Assembly: GCA_028710895.1 (NCBI GenBank)
Contig: JAQTTH010000012.1
Location: 1-64,000, forward strand
Length of the DNA stretch: 64,000 nucleotides
Direction of reading: 5' to 3'
Source of the DNA: Paludibacter sp.
GTDB taxonomy: Bacteria > Bacteroidota > Bacteroidia > Bacteroidales > Paludibacteraceae
The notes under the pieces are model-generated. The model was not told where the DNA came from and did no database searches. It saw only the letters and a list, made by a program, of their open reading frames with translations. Both the position numbers and the translations under genes were made by a program. Positions 25,150 through 34,453 of the stretch are shown here, one piece after another. Position 1 is the first letter of the stretch; each line of letters begins with the position of its first letter.

Positions 25150-26442
25150 ATGAAAAGGGTGTTAATAATCACATATTATTGGATTCCAAGCGGTGGCGCA
25201 GGAGTACAGCGTTGGGTAAAATTCAGCAAGTATTTGCGTGAATTTGGCTATGAACCTGTAATTTACACACCGGAAAATCCAGAATACCCATCAGTTGACA
25301 CTTCGTTCGAAAAAGATATACCTGTGGGTTTAGAAGTAATTAAAACTCCTATATGGGAACCTTATAATGTTTACCGGAATATAACCGGAAAAAAAAATCA
25401 GGCAATAAATGCCGGGTTTATTTCTGAAAATAAAAAACAAGGCTGGAAAGATAAATTATCCATATGGATTCGGGGAAATTTTTTAATTCCGGACCCACGA
25501 CGTTTTTGGATAAAGCCTTCAATACGTTTCTTGACTGATTATCTACAGAAAAATCCCGTAGATGCAATAATTACAACAGGTCCTCCACATTCAATGCATC
25601 TGATTGGTATGGGGATAAAAAAACAGTTTCCAACTTTGCTTTGGATTGCAGATTTTCGGGATCCGTGGACAAATATTGATTTTTACAAAGATCTGAACTT
25701 AAGCTGGATATCGGATAAAATTCATCACACTCTCGAAAAAAAGATTATTCACAAAGCTGATAGCATTGTCGTTGTGTCAAATGGCATGAAAGTGGAATAT
25801 GCCGTAATGAATCCGAAACATATTCAGGTGATCTCTAATGGCTATGACGCTTCAGATACTCAACAAGAAGTAGTTGAGTTAGATACTAAATTTTCAATTT
25901 CTCATATTGGCACGCTAAATGTCGCCAGAAATCCAAAAACAATCTGGAAGGTATTGAGTGAAATTTGCAAGGAAAATCTCGAATTCAAACAAGATTTGCA
26001 AATTCAATTAGTTGGAAAAATAGATTTCTCTGTTATTGAAAGTATCAGGTTGAATGGATTAACTGACAACCTCATTAAAATTGACTATCTATCACATAAA
26101 GAGGCTATTGCAAAACAGCAATCATCACAAGTACTTATGTTGTTGATTAATCAATCAGGCAATGCAAAAGGTATTTTAACCGGTAAATTTTTTGAGTATC
26201 TTGCTGCAAAACGCCCAATTTTGGGAGTTGGCCCCACAGATGGCGATGCTGCAAAGGTGTTATTTGATACTGCCGCCGGCACAATGATTGATTTTGATGA
26301 TGAAAAAGTGGCCAAGAAAACAATTTTAGAATATTATCAACGTTTTAAAGCTGGTTCACTGACTGTTGAATCTACTTATGTTGAACGTTTCTCGCGTCGT
26401 TCATTGACAGGAGAATTGGTACAATTATTAGAAAAATTATGA
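25150..26442 (+). CDS. Glycosyltransferase, GT4-like (GT-B fold)
   Basis: A 430-residue enzyme predicted to add a sugar from a nucleotide donor at the inner membrane face. The N-terminus shows TYYWIPSGGAGVQRWVKF, a glycine-rich acceptor loop. Near residue 140 is DAIITTGPPHSMHLIG, and a late LTGKFFEYLAAKRPILGVGP segment near 344 resembles the donor-binding E-x7-E region, though with a single clear Glu. It overlaps wecB by 4 bp (ATGA). Sugar and linkage are unknown. Confidence 0.85.
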   Translation: MKRVLIITYYWIPSGGAGVQRWVKFSKYLREFGYEPVIYTPENPEYPSVDTSFEKDIPVGLEVIKTPIWEPYNVYRNITGKKNQAINAGFISENKKQGWKDKLSIWIRGNFLIPDPRRFWIKPSIRFLTDYLQKNPVDAIITTGPPHSMHLIGMGIKKQFPTLLWIADFRDPWTNIDFYKDLNLSWISDKIHHTLEKKIIHKADSIVVVSNGMKVEYAVMNPKHIQVISNGYDASDTQQEVVELDTKFSISHIGTLNVARNPKTIWKVLSEICKENLEFKQDLQIQLVGKIDFSVIESIRLNGLTDNLIKIDYLSHKEAIAKQQSSQVLMLLINQSGNAKGILTGKFFEYLAAKRPILGVGPTDGDAAKVLFDTAAGTMIDFDDEKVAKKTILEYYQRFKAGSLTVESTYVERFSRRSLTGELVQLLEKL

Positions 26443-27512
26443 AAAAAATTATAACAATAGTTGGTGCTCGTCCTCAATTTATAAAAGCAGCTACTCTAAG
26501 CCGTCAGTTTTTGTTATTAGGCATTGAGGAGTTGATTATTCATACCGGACAGCATTTTGATGCCAATATGTCGGATGTATTTTTCGAAGAAATGGAAATT
26601 CCGAAACCTGCTTATCAGTTAGATATTCATGGCTTGACACATGGTGCAATGACCGGACGCATGCTTGAAGGAATAGAGGCTATTTTACTGAAAGAGAAAC
26701 CGGATGGAGTGCTGGTTTATGGCGATACAAATTCAACGTTAGCAGGTGCCCTGGCTGCATCGAAATTACATATCCCACTTATTCATGTTGAGGCCGGATT
26801 GCGTTCATATAACATGAAAATGCCCGAAGAAATTAATCGCATTTTGACTGATCGCATTTCTAACATTCTATTTTGCCCAACCGAAACAGCAGTGAACAAT
26901 CTGAAACGTGAAGGTTTTGAGAATATGTCCATTCAAATCATTAAAAATGGTGATGTTATGCAGGATGCAGCCATATATTATGCCGCTAAAGCAGAACTGA
27001 AATCAAACATATTGAGTAAAATCAATTTGCCAAAATTTGTACTTGGGACAATTCATCGCCAGGAAAATACTGATTCACCGGAGAATCTAAAAAATATTGT
27101 TAAGGGATTAAACGACATTAATCGTCAAACGCCAGTGGTTGTACCTATCCATCCGCGTACCCGCAATATACTGGCACAACAAAATATTGTCCCAGAATTT
27201 AAATTAATCGACCCGGTTGGTTATTTTGATATGATTATGTTATTGAAATCGTGCGAGTTGGTTATTACTGACAGTGGTGGCGTGCAAAAAGAGGCATTCT
27301 TTTTTGGAAAACATTGCATTACGCTGCGCGAACAAACAGAATGGGTTGAACTTGTTGAAAAAGGTTTCAATATTTTAGTTGGAAGTGATTCTGGAAAATT
27401 AAAAACTGCTTTTGATTTCTTCAAAACGAAAACATCCGATTTCTCGATAGATTTGTATGGAAAAGGGCAGGCTGCTGAACGCGCCGCTCAGATTATCTTT
27501 AATTTAAACTAG
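26439..27512 (+). CDS. wecB: UDP-N-acetylglucosamine 2-epimerase (non-hydrolysing)
   Basis: Interconverts UDP-GlcNAc and UDP-ManNAc, feeding N-acetylmannosamine into cell-surface glycans. The 357 residues have GARPQFIKAATL at the start, HTGQHFDANMSDVF near 34, HVEAGLRSYNMKMPEEINR near 114, THRQEN-like TIHRQENTD near 204, and TDSGGVQKEA near 277. All are conserved in the family. It overlaps the preceding glycosyltransferase gene and is followed 3 bp later by the flippase. Confidence 0.95.
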   Translation: MKKIITIVGARPQFIKAATLSRQFLLLGIEELIIHTGQHFDANMSDVFFEEMEIPKPAYQLDIHGLTHGAMTGRMLEGIEAILLKEKPDGVLVYGDTNSTLAGALAASKLHIPLIHVEAGLRSYNMKMPEEINRILTDRISNILFCPTETAVNNLKREGFENMSIQIIKNGDVMQDAAIYYAAKAELKSNILSKINLPKFVLGTIHRQENTDSPENLKNIVKGLNDINRQTPVVVPIHPRTRNILAQQNIVPEFKLIDPVGYFDMIMLLKSCELVITDSGGVQKEAFFFGKHCITLREQTEWVELVEKGFNILVGSDSGKLKTAFDFFKTKTSDFSIDLYGKGQAAERAAQIIFNLN

Positions 27513-27515
27513 AAC

Positions 27516-28937
27516 ATGCAAATAGGGAAAAAAGATGTAATGTGGAATCTTGTAGCAACAACCATGCGTGTTGCCTCTGGAGTAATTGTATTACCCCTCG
27601 TTCTCCATCTTCTCCCGAAAGATGAAGTAGGACTTTGGAATGTTTTTTTGGTAATTGGTAGCCTGGCTACATTACTCGACTTTGGATTTGCCAGTTCATT
27701 TTCAAGAAACATTACCTACATTTTTAGTGGCGTAAAAGAATTAAAGCCTAAAGGTTATGTTATATCAAATGAGGATGACAAATCAATTAGCTACGATTTA
27801 TTGAAAAGTGTGATTGCAGCCATGCGAAGATATTATGGTATCTTAGCCCTGACGTTTTTATTCTTATTTGTAATTATTAGCCCATACTATTTAACCCATG
27901 TGCTTCTTCCCACCTATACAGGAAATAAAAGTGAAATCTGGTATGCATGGTTCACATATGGAGTTTTGGTTGCCTACCAATTATATACTTATTACTATAG
28001 TTCTCTACTTATTGGAAGAGGTTTAATAAAAAGAAACCTTCAAATAACCATAGTTGGTCAAGCCAGTAGAATAGTATCGTCTATTATCTTCTTATTGCTT
28101 GGATTTGGAATTATATCCCTGGTTATAGGACAATTAGTCAGCGATATTGTAAACAGAATTCTTTGTTATGCGGTTTTTTATGACAAAGACATTAAATCTA
28201 AACTAAAACAAGCGATTTCAATTCCGATTGCAGAAGTAATGAAAGTTATGACTCCCAATGCGATAAAGATTGGAGTAACTACTTTTGGTGGCTTTCTATT
28301 CAACAAATCAATTATTCTAATTGCACCAATGTATTTAACTCTGCAACAAATTGGATCGTATGGAACAACAAGGCAATTTGTTGAATTAATTGTATCATTT
28401 GCTTCTATTTGGTTTTCAACATATTACCCAAAAATAACTTATCACCGTGTGAATGATAATATTGTACATTTAAAAAGGATGTATATTAAAAGTAAGATAA
28501 TTCAAATTGGAGTATTCATTATTTGTGGAGTTGGATTTATTATCTTAGGTCCATTATTATTGAACTTTATTCATAGTAAAACTCAACTTTTGCAGACTTG
28601 GATGATAGCTATTTTATTAGTATTTTCATACCTAGATTCAAATCAGGGTATTTCCGTTTCATTTCTACTATCTGGAAATGAGGTTCCTTTCATGAAATCT
28701 GCACTATTTACTGGGCTTATAACTGTTTTTATATTATTTGGATTATTTCATTTCACGTCTATAGGACCTTGGGCTCTTATACTTGCTCCGGGATTTTCTC
28801 AAATAATTTATCAGGATTGGAAATGGACTAAAATGATTATTGACAATTACAATATAAAACAAAATGATTATTGGACAGAATTGAATCGACTTTTAAAATC
28901 TGTATTAAAACAGATCAACTCCAAATTAAAACGTTAA
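27516..28937 (+). CDS. Polysaccharide flippase (Wzx/MATE-like)
   Basis: A 473-residue membrane protein with about 12-14 hydrophobic segments, predicted to flip lipid-linked oligosaccharides across the inner membrane. N-terminal features are a basic start (MQIGKKDVMWNLVATTMRV) and LVIGSLATLLDFGFASSFSRNITY, common in Bacteroidota O-unit flippases. No polymerase (Wzy) gene is recognisable in the window. It is 3 bp after wecB, so it belongs to the same transcript. Confidence 0.85.
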   Translation: MQIGKKDVMWNLVATTMRVASGVIVLPLVLHLLPKDEVGLWNVFLVIGSLATLLDFGFASSFSRNITYIFSGVKELKPKGYVISNEDDKSISYDLLKSVIAAMRRYYGILALTFLFLFVIISPYYLTHVLLPTYTGNKSEIWYAWFTYGVLVAYQLYTYYYSSLLIGRGLIKRNLQITIVGQASRIVSSIIFLLLGFGIISLVIGQLVSDIVNRILCYAVFYDKDIKSKLKQAISIPIAEVMKVMTPNAIKIGVTTFGGFLFNKSIILIAPMYLTLQQIGSYGTTRQFVELIVSFASIWFSTYYPKITYHRVNDNIVHLKRMYIKSKIIQIGVFIICGVGFIILGPLLLNFIHSKTQLLQTWMIAILLVFSYLDSNQGISVSFLLSGNEVPFMKSALFTGLITVFILFGLFHFTSIGPWALILAPGFSQIIYQDWKWTKMIIDNYNIKQNDYWTELNRLLKSVLKQINSKLKR

Positions 28938-28985
28938 TTTTCGAACACAGGCTCTATAATTATAAAAACTAAATACATAAAACAA

Positions 28986-29801
28986 ATGGGACTTAAAATG
29001 AATTTAAAGCGCTTTCTTGGGAAAAGCAATATCGCCAAATTGACAACTAGTATTTCTAACAATGGCACATATCCAGATTTTTGTGTAAAAGCAAGTCTAG
29101 ATACGATTATTTTTGACAACTTCAGAAAAAACAATTATTATGTGAAAATTCTTGAGCACGTATCTAAGGAACATGGTCAAACTTATATTGATGAGACTTT
29201 TAAAATTGATAAAAATTTCCACAGAAACATCGAATCGTTCAAAGAAAACGACAACTATGGCAACCCTGATTTATATGAATTTAAAGAAATTGGGCTTATT
29301 TCTACAACCACGCTTAGATATGTAAAAGTATTACACGATCTCCAAAAATATTTCGGTGAACTAAATAATTTAAAAATATGTGAAATTGGAGTTGGTTACG
29401 GTGGCCAGTGCAGAATTAACAACAGTATTAATTCACCAGCTAGCTATACTTTAGTAGACATAAAACAAGCATTAATGCTTTGCCAAAGGTACTTGGATAA
29501 TTACGCATTAAAATCACAATTGTTATATAAAACAATGAATGAACTAGCTATAGATAGCTATGATCTCGTCATTAGCAATTACGCTTTCACAGAATTAACA
29601 CGGGAAATTCAAGATGTATATCTTAAGAAAGTCATTCTTAACTCAAAAAGAGGATATATTACGTATAACGAGATTAGCCCTGATAGCTTTAGGTCTTATA
29701 AGAGAGATGAATTATTGAAAATAATACCAAATTCTAGAATTATAGAAGAAGTTCCATTAACCCATCCAAAAAACTGTATTATCACATGGGGTAACATTTA
29801 A
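28986..29801 (+). CDS. Putative sugar O-methyltransferase
   Basis: A 271-residue protein resembling the putative sugar O-methyltransferases found in polysaccharide loci. The SAM-binding-like motif is KICEIGVGYGGQCRI near residue 130, followed by YTLVDIKQALMLCQRYL near 154 and YDLVISNYAFTELTREIQDVYL near 190. It would methylate a sugar hydroxyl, which can cap a chain or mark a strain-specific surface. It is followed by a very strong hairpin, so the gltX-proximal transcript probably ends here. Confidence 0.75.
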   Translation: MGLKMNLKRFLGKSNIAKLTTSISNNGTYPDFCVKASLDTIIFDNFRKNNYYVKILEHVSKEHGQTYIDETFKIDKNFHRNIESFKENDNYGNPDLYEFKEIGLISTTTLRYVKVLHDLQKYFGELNNLKICEIGVGYGGQCRINNSINSPASYTLVDIKQALMLCQRYLDNYALKSQLLYKTMNELAIDSYDLVISNYAFTELTREIQDVYLKKVILNSKRGYITYNEISPDSFRSYKRDELLKIIPNSRIIEEVPLTHPKNCIITWGNI

Positions 29802-29842
29802 TATATATTACTGATTATCAGACAGTATCAATTATCATTGAA

Positions 29843-29892
29843 TTTAATATAAAAAGTTTATTGATTTTATTCAATAAACTTTTTATATTAAA
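29843..29892. terminator. Perfect 22-bp inverted repeat, bidirectional terminator
   Basis: Bases 29843-29864 are the exact reverse complement of 29871-29892, with a 6-nt loop. The stem is almost purely A+T, and the outer ends supply T-runs on both strands. It separates the methyltransferase from the LamG gene. Confidence 0.8.
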
Positions 29893-29903
29893 ACTATTTT
29901 TAT

Positions 29904-29911
29904 TAGTTTTG
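29904..29911 (+). promoter_or_regulatory. Promoter -7 element of the LamG gene
   Basis: TAGTTTTG matches TAnnTTTG exactly, 40 bp before the ATG at 29952. The gene thus appears to have its own transcript. Confidence 0.5.
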
Positions 29912-29951
29912 TGAAGTCATTCGATTTATTCTACAAATAAATTCAACTTTT

Positions 29952-32288
29952 ATGAAATCCAAAACTTTATTATTAGTGTGCCTATTATTCGGGACAATTT
30001 CTATGTTTAGTCAAATTCCAACCAAAGGCTTAGTTTTATATTTGCCTCTTAATGGAAATGCCAAAGATAGCAGCTCATTAGCAAATAATGGTAATAGTTT
30101 AAATACGACTCCAATTAATGACCGTTGTGGAAATGTAGGCAAAGCTGTATCTTTTAATGGATATTCTTCTTTCATAAGAGTTCCAGCTTCTAAATCGTTG
30201 GATCTGACTAAGGATAAAACTATTTCATGCTGGATATACATGTCATCTAATGTTTCACAAAATAATTACAGCACAATTCTTTACAAAGATGAACCAATAA
30301 CTGGCACTACCTATGCAATGCAATTAACCGAAGAAGGTGGTTATGGGATAAATCGTTATAAGTATTGTTATTTTCAAAGTTCTAGTTCATCAAATTATGT
30401 GGCTTTTTCAAAGCAGCAATATCTAAATATCAAAGACCAATGGGTTCACCTGGTTGGTACCTATGATTCAATTTCAGGTTATTCAAAAATATACTTTAAC
30501 GGACAAATAAGTGATAGCGTTTACGTAGGCAATAAGTCATCTAATTCGTCTAACCTTGACCTTTTTATTGGCTGCGGAAAAAACAATGGTTACTATTCTC
30601 AGACCTTTTTTAAAGGTGGCATGGATGACATTTTGATATATGACAGAGCATTATCTGCTCAGGAAATATATCAGATTTATACTGAAAAATTAATTGTAAA
30701 TGCAGGCTCAAACAAAACTATAGTCTGTGGTGAACCTGTAAAGTTGGATTCCGTAACTACTAATTACACCGGAAAAGGAATACTTAAATATAAATGGACT
30801 CCTTCAACAAACCTTAATAACGATACAATTCCAAATCCAACATCCTCAACAACTAACAGTATTACATACACTATTACAGTAACAACTCCTGATAGCTCTT
30901 CTATTGCTTCCGGGAAAGTTTCAGTTTCACCTAAATCATTTTCTACAATTAGCAATTCAACAGCTTACAAATATTTAACTTGTGGAGAAAGCATCAAATT
31001 TGATACTATTCTAACAAACTATTCAGGAATGGGTAAATTGAAATATAAGTGGACACCTTCAATAGGATTAAGCAGCGACACTATTGCAAGACCGATTTGC
31101 TCCACTACTGAATCCAAATACTATACTGTCTCCATTACAACGCCAACGGGTTGTAGCGCATCGTCTTATGTTTCTGCTTCAGTTTATTCAAATACTCAAT
31201 ATTATACAACAAATAAAGCTGTTTCGTGTGGCGATACAATTAAATTAGAAGCAGTTGTACCTAGTGGTCAGAATAAATCAAATTTACATTACAAATGGTA
31301 TCCAATTACCGGATTAAACAGTGACACAATCTCAAATCCAGTAGCAAGACTGTCGAATAGTACAAGTTATTCATATGCGGTAACAACATCCTCGGGTTGT
31401 GTAGTTTCCACAGGAAATGTGTACGTTACTTTTACTAAAACCAGTAAACCGGAAATCAACTATCTAAACGTTGATAATGATATGAATGTTATTACCTGGG
31501 ATAAATCACTTTATTCTGGAGCAAGTTCATTTAATATATATAAAGAAACAAGTGTAGCAAACTCTTATTCAAAAATTGCAACGGTTGTTTACGATAAAGC
31601 CGGCATATTTACAGATTCATTATCTTCGGCAAAAGTTCAATCAAATAAGTATAAGTTATCAATTTTAGACAAGTGCGGCTTTGAAACAGATTTGAGTGAC
31701 TACCATAAAACAATGCATTTGTCTATCAATAGAGGGGTAAATACTGTTTGGAACTTGATATGGGAACCTTATGAAGGTTTTGCAGTCTCTACATATAATA
31801 TATATAGAGGAACCTCTGTGAATGAGATTTCTCAAATTGGCAGCATCTCGGGTGGTAATACTCAATTTTCAGATTATACAGCTCCAATAGGCGACGTATA
31901 TTATCAGATTGAGGCTGTCAAATCTACTCCAACTTCAATTAAAGAAGGACTTGAAAAAAGTAACAATGTTATAATATCTTCCAAATCAAATATCGCGACA
32001 AACGCTAATAATATTCTAGGTCTTGAAGAATTAAATGCAGATTTGAGCAATTTCAGGATTTATCCAAATCCAACGAAAGATAATTTTGTGATAGATATAA
32101 AATCACAAACACCTAGAAATTCATTAAAAATAAAGATTTACAATTTAACAGGGGAAATTATCAAAACCAATATCCTTCAACATAACAAACAAAATGTTGA
32201 TATCAGTAATTTGCCAAATGGAATTTATTACCTGGAGTTATCGTCAGATGCATCAATTTTGGGCAAAAAATTATTAATAAAGAAATAA
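29952..32288 (+). CDS. Secreted LamG-domain protein with T9SS sorting signal
   Basis: A 778-residue protein. A signal peptide (to about residue 21) is followed by a LamG/concanavalin-like domain (about 24-245; starts LVLYLPLNGNAKDSS, ends DILIYDRALSAQEIYQIY). Three Ig/PKD-like repeats follow (about 247-500), each with a KYKWTPS..L..DTI pattern. Fibronectin-like stretches occupy about 500-680. A type A T9SS C-terminal domain (YPNPTKDNF .. LPNGIYYLEL .. KLLIKK) ends the protein. It would cross the outer membrane through the T9SS and be surface-attached or released. Binding target is unknown; a carbohydrate is possible. Confidence 0.88.
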   Translation: MKSKTLLLVCLLFGTISMFSQIPTKGLVLYLPLNGNAKDSSSLANNGNSLNTTPINDRCGNVGKAVSFNGYSSFIRVPASKSLDLTKDKTISCWIYMSSNVSQNNYSTILYKDEPITGTTYAMQLTEEGGYGINRYKYCYFQSSSSSNYVAFSKQQYLNIKDQWVHLVGTYDSISGYSKIYFNGQISDSVYVGNKSSNSSNLDLFIGCGKNNGYYSQTFFKGGMDDILIYDRALSAQEIYQIYTEKLIVNAGSNKTIVCGEPVKLDSVTTNYTGKGILKYKWTPSTNLNNDTIPNPTSSTTNSITYTITVTTPDSSSIASGKVSVSPKSFSTISNSTAYKYLTCGESIKFDTILTNYSGMGKLKYKWTPSIGLSSDTIARPICSTTESKYYTVSITTPTGCSASSYVSASVYSNTQYYTTNKAVSCGDTIKLEAVVPSGQNKSNLHYKWYPITGLNSDTISNPVARLSNSTSYSYAVTTSSGCVVSTGNVYVTFTKTSKPEINYLNVDNDMNVITWDKSLYSGASSFNIYKETSVANSYSKIATVVYDKAGIFTDSLSSAKVQSNKYKLSILDKCGFETDLSDYHKTMHLSINRGVNTVWNLIWEPYEGFAVSTYNIYRGTSVNEISQIGSISGGNTQFSDYTAPIGDVYYQIEAVKSTPTSIKEGLEKSNNVIISSKSNIATNANNILGLEELNADLSNFRIYPNPTKDNFVIDIKSQTPRNSLKIKIYNLTGEIIKTNILQHNKQNVDISNLPNGIYYLELSSDASILGKKLLIKK

Positions 32289-32382
32289 AAAAACTGACAA
32301 TCTTCTCATATTAACCCTTTCAGAAAAAAATCAGTACCGTTTATACAAATTATCGCTTTGGGGCAATTTTAGTCAATATAAA

Positions 32383-32428
32383 AACAGAGATTATCGTGGT
32401 AAAACATGAAGTCTCTGTTTCTCTTTGC
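32383..32428 (+). terminator. Terminator after the LamG gene
   Basis: AAACAGAGA (32383-32391) pairs with TCTCTGTTT (32413-32421), followed by CTCTTTG. It lies about 95 bp after the LamG stop, in a 267-bp gap. The rest of that gap holds the next promoter and nothing else recognised. Confidence 0.6.
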
Positions 32429-32490
32429 GGGAAAGATTCGCATACCATTTAAATTGATAAATTAAATTGGAAATAATCAATTTATAGTTT

Positions 32491-32498
32491 TATCTTTG
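32491..32498 (+). promoter_or_regulatory. Promoter -7 element of the GT11 gene
   Basis: TATCTTTG is an exact match. ATTG at 32466-32469 with a 21-bp spacer is a near -33 match. Confidence 0.55.
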
Positions 32499-32555
32499 TA
32501 ATGAAAGTAATTTATACATAGAGGAAAAGATATTGATTTATATTTACAGACAAGA

Positions 32556-33434
32556 ATGATAATCACAAAATTACAGGGTGGGTTGGGTAATCAACTTTTT
32601 CAGTATGCCATTGGGCGGAGGTTTGCCATCGATGGGAATACATTTTTGAAAGTAAACATTGAAAACTTCGACCGTCTAACTAACACAGCTAAACGCAATT
32701 ACAAGCTAAATGTTTTTCAGGTAGAAACAACATTAGCATCAAAAGCTGATGAAATAAGCGTATTAGGAGCACCATTCTTCCAACCAATTAAACGTCGTTT
32801 CTGGAAAATGGGAATCGATATTTTTAATTGGAACTACCTCCGCGAAGAATCTTACACGTACCACCCAGAAATTTTAAAAAACAAAAAAAATATTTATCTT
32901 GATGGATACTGGCAATGTCCACTATATTTTGAATCTATTCGGGCCCAATTATTAAATGAACTATCTTTAAAACCTGAGTTTAGGACCAAAGAATTTTTGA
33001 ATAAACTGGCTGAAATAAACAGTACTAAATCGATAGCAATTCATGTTCGCAGAGGTGATTATGCTACGAATACAATTGTCAACAAACAATTTGGCATGTG
33101 TTCAATAGACTATTACAATGCTGCCATGCAATATCTATCAAACAAACAGGATAAACCAACCTTTTTTGTTTTTTCGGATGACATTCCCTGGTGTAAGGAA
33201 AATCTTATTGCAACTGATTGTAATATTCAATATGTGACTGATTTTGCTGATTATGAAGACTTGCTACTAATGTCGGCCTGTGAAAATCAAATAATTTCGA
33301 ATAGCACATTTAGCTGGTGGGCAGCCTGGTTAAACAAAAATGAAAGTAAATTAATAATTGCGCCTAAGGTCTGGTATTTAGACCCAACCCTGGACACATC
33401 TAAGTTAATTCCGAACGAATGGTTACGAATGTAA
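32556..33434 (+). CDS. Alpha-1,2-fucosyltransferase-like glycosyltransferase (GT11)
   Basis: A 292-residue GT11 enzyme. The N-terminal LQGGLGNQLFQYAIGRRFA, the central IHVRRGDYA near residue 160 (donor-binding), and the C-terminal ISNSTFSWWAAWLN near 246 are the three family signatures. Members transfer fucose or a related 6-deoxyhexose from GDP-sugar to galactose. No GDP-fucose synthesis genes (gmd, fcl) are present in the window, so the donor must be made elsewhere. It starts the second transcription unit of the polysaccharide region. Confidence 0.9.
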   Translation: MIITKLQGGLGNQLFQYAIGRRFAIDGNTFLKVNIENFDRLTNTAKRNYKLNVFQVETTLASKADEISVLGAPFFQPIKRRFWKMGIDIFNWNYLREESYTYHPEILKNKKNIYLDGYWQCPLYFESIRAQLLNELSLKPEFRTKEFLNKLAEINSTKSIAIHVRRGDYATNTIVNKQFGMCSIDYYNAAMQYLSNKQDKPTFFVFSDDIPWCKENLIATDCNIQYVTDFADYEDLLLMSACENQIISNSTFSWWAAWLNKNESKLIIAPKVWYLDPTLDTSKLIPNEWLRM

Positions 33435-33448
33435 ACTCAATAGAAAAT

Positions 33449-34453
33449 ATGCAAGCTAAAGTTTCAATTCTTGTTCCCATTTACAAGGTCGAAGCATTTA
33501 TCGAAAGGTGTGCAAATTCGCTTCTCAATCAATCTTATGAGAACATCGAGTATATTTTTGTAAATGACTTTACACCGGATAATAGTGTAAAAATCCTAAA
33601 AGAATTATCGTTAAAATACCCCGAAAGAGCAGCAAACATAAAAATCATTGAACATTCAGCAAATAGGGGAATTGGGGCAGCTAGGAAAACACTACTATCT
33701 GCTGCAACCGGAGATTATATTTTGTGGGTAGATAGCGATGATTTTATATCGGAAAACGCCGTAGAGATTCTAGTTCAACGAACTGAGAATGATACAATTG
33801 ATATTGTTACAAGTGATTGTTATTACATGTATAAGGGCGAAAACTCGATACAATTATTTTCACAAAAACTACCTGCAAATTCGAAAAAATACATAGAGTC
33901 ATTGTCACTTCATCAAGCTCGGGCTGCCTTGTGGGGTACGCTTTCTAGAAGATCTTTATGGTCGGATAATCATATTGAAATACTTGAATCGTCAACTTTT
34001 GGTGAAGATTACTATGCAACTGTTCAACTATTTTTTTTCTCAACAAAAATCAATGTCGTTCAGTTCCCCTTTTATTATTATAATCAGATGAATATCAACT
34101 CATATACAAAAGGATATAAATCTGAATCACACTTCATATCTATAAACCAATTATTCAGCAAATTGGAATCTTTTTTCGTTCAGCAAAATGCACTTGGAGA
34201 GTACAAACAAATAATTCAGAATGCGAAGATAAGTGAATATAGCGGACTGTTACTCCACACAACTCCAACTTTGAGACGAAAATACAATCAAGTTTTGAGT
34301 CCTGTGGTGTTGGATAAAACATATAAAGAAATAGGCATTTCTAAATGGCAATACTTCCTTTTAAAACTCATCATTACCGGAAAACATTCGCTTTCAAACA
34401 TCATGCTTATTTTTGCTAAAGTTATTCGGCTATTATTTAATGTCAAATTCTAA
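33449..34453 (+). CDS. Glycosyltransferase family 2 (GT-A fold)
   Basis: A 334-residue enzyme. The family start is KVSILVPIYKVEAFIERCANSLLNQSYENIEYIFVND, followed by GIGAARKTLL and the metal-binding DxD as WVDSDDF near residue 97. The remaining C-terminal part is variable, with a hydrophobic segment near the end that may touch the membrane. An upstream in-frame ATG at 33419 overlaps the GT11 gene; the ATG at 33449, directly before the conserved domain, is preferred. Confidence 0.87.
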   Translation: MQAKVSILVPIYKVEAFIERCANSLLNQSYENIEYIFVNDFTPDNSVKILKELSLKYPERAANIKIIEHSANRGIGAARKTLLSAATGDYILWVDSDDFISENAVEILVQRTENDTIDIVTSDCYYMYKGENSIQLFSQKLPANSKKYIESLSLHQARAALWGTLSRRSLWSDNHIEILESSTFGEDYYATVQLFFFSTKINVVQFPFYYYNQMNINSYTKGYKSESHFISINQLFSKLESFFVQQNALGEYKQIIQNAKISEYSGLLLHTTPTLRRKYNQVLSPVVLDKTYKEIGISKWQYFLLKLIITGKHSLSNIMLIFAKVIRLLFNVKF

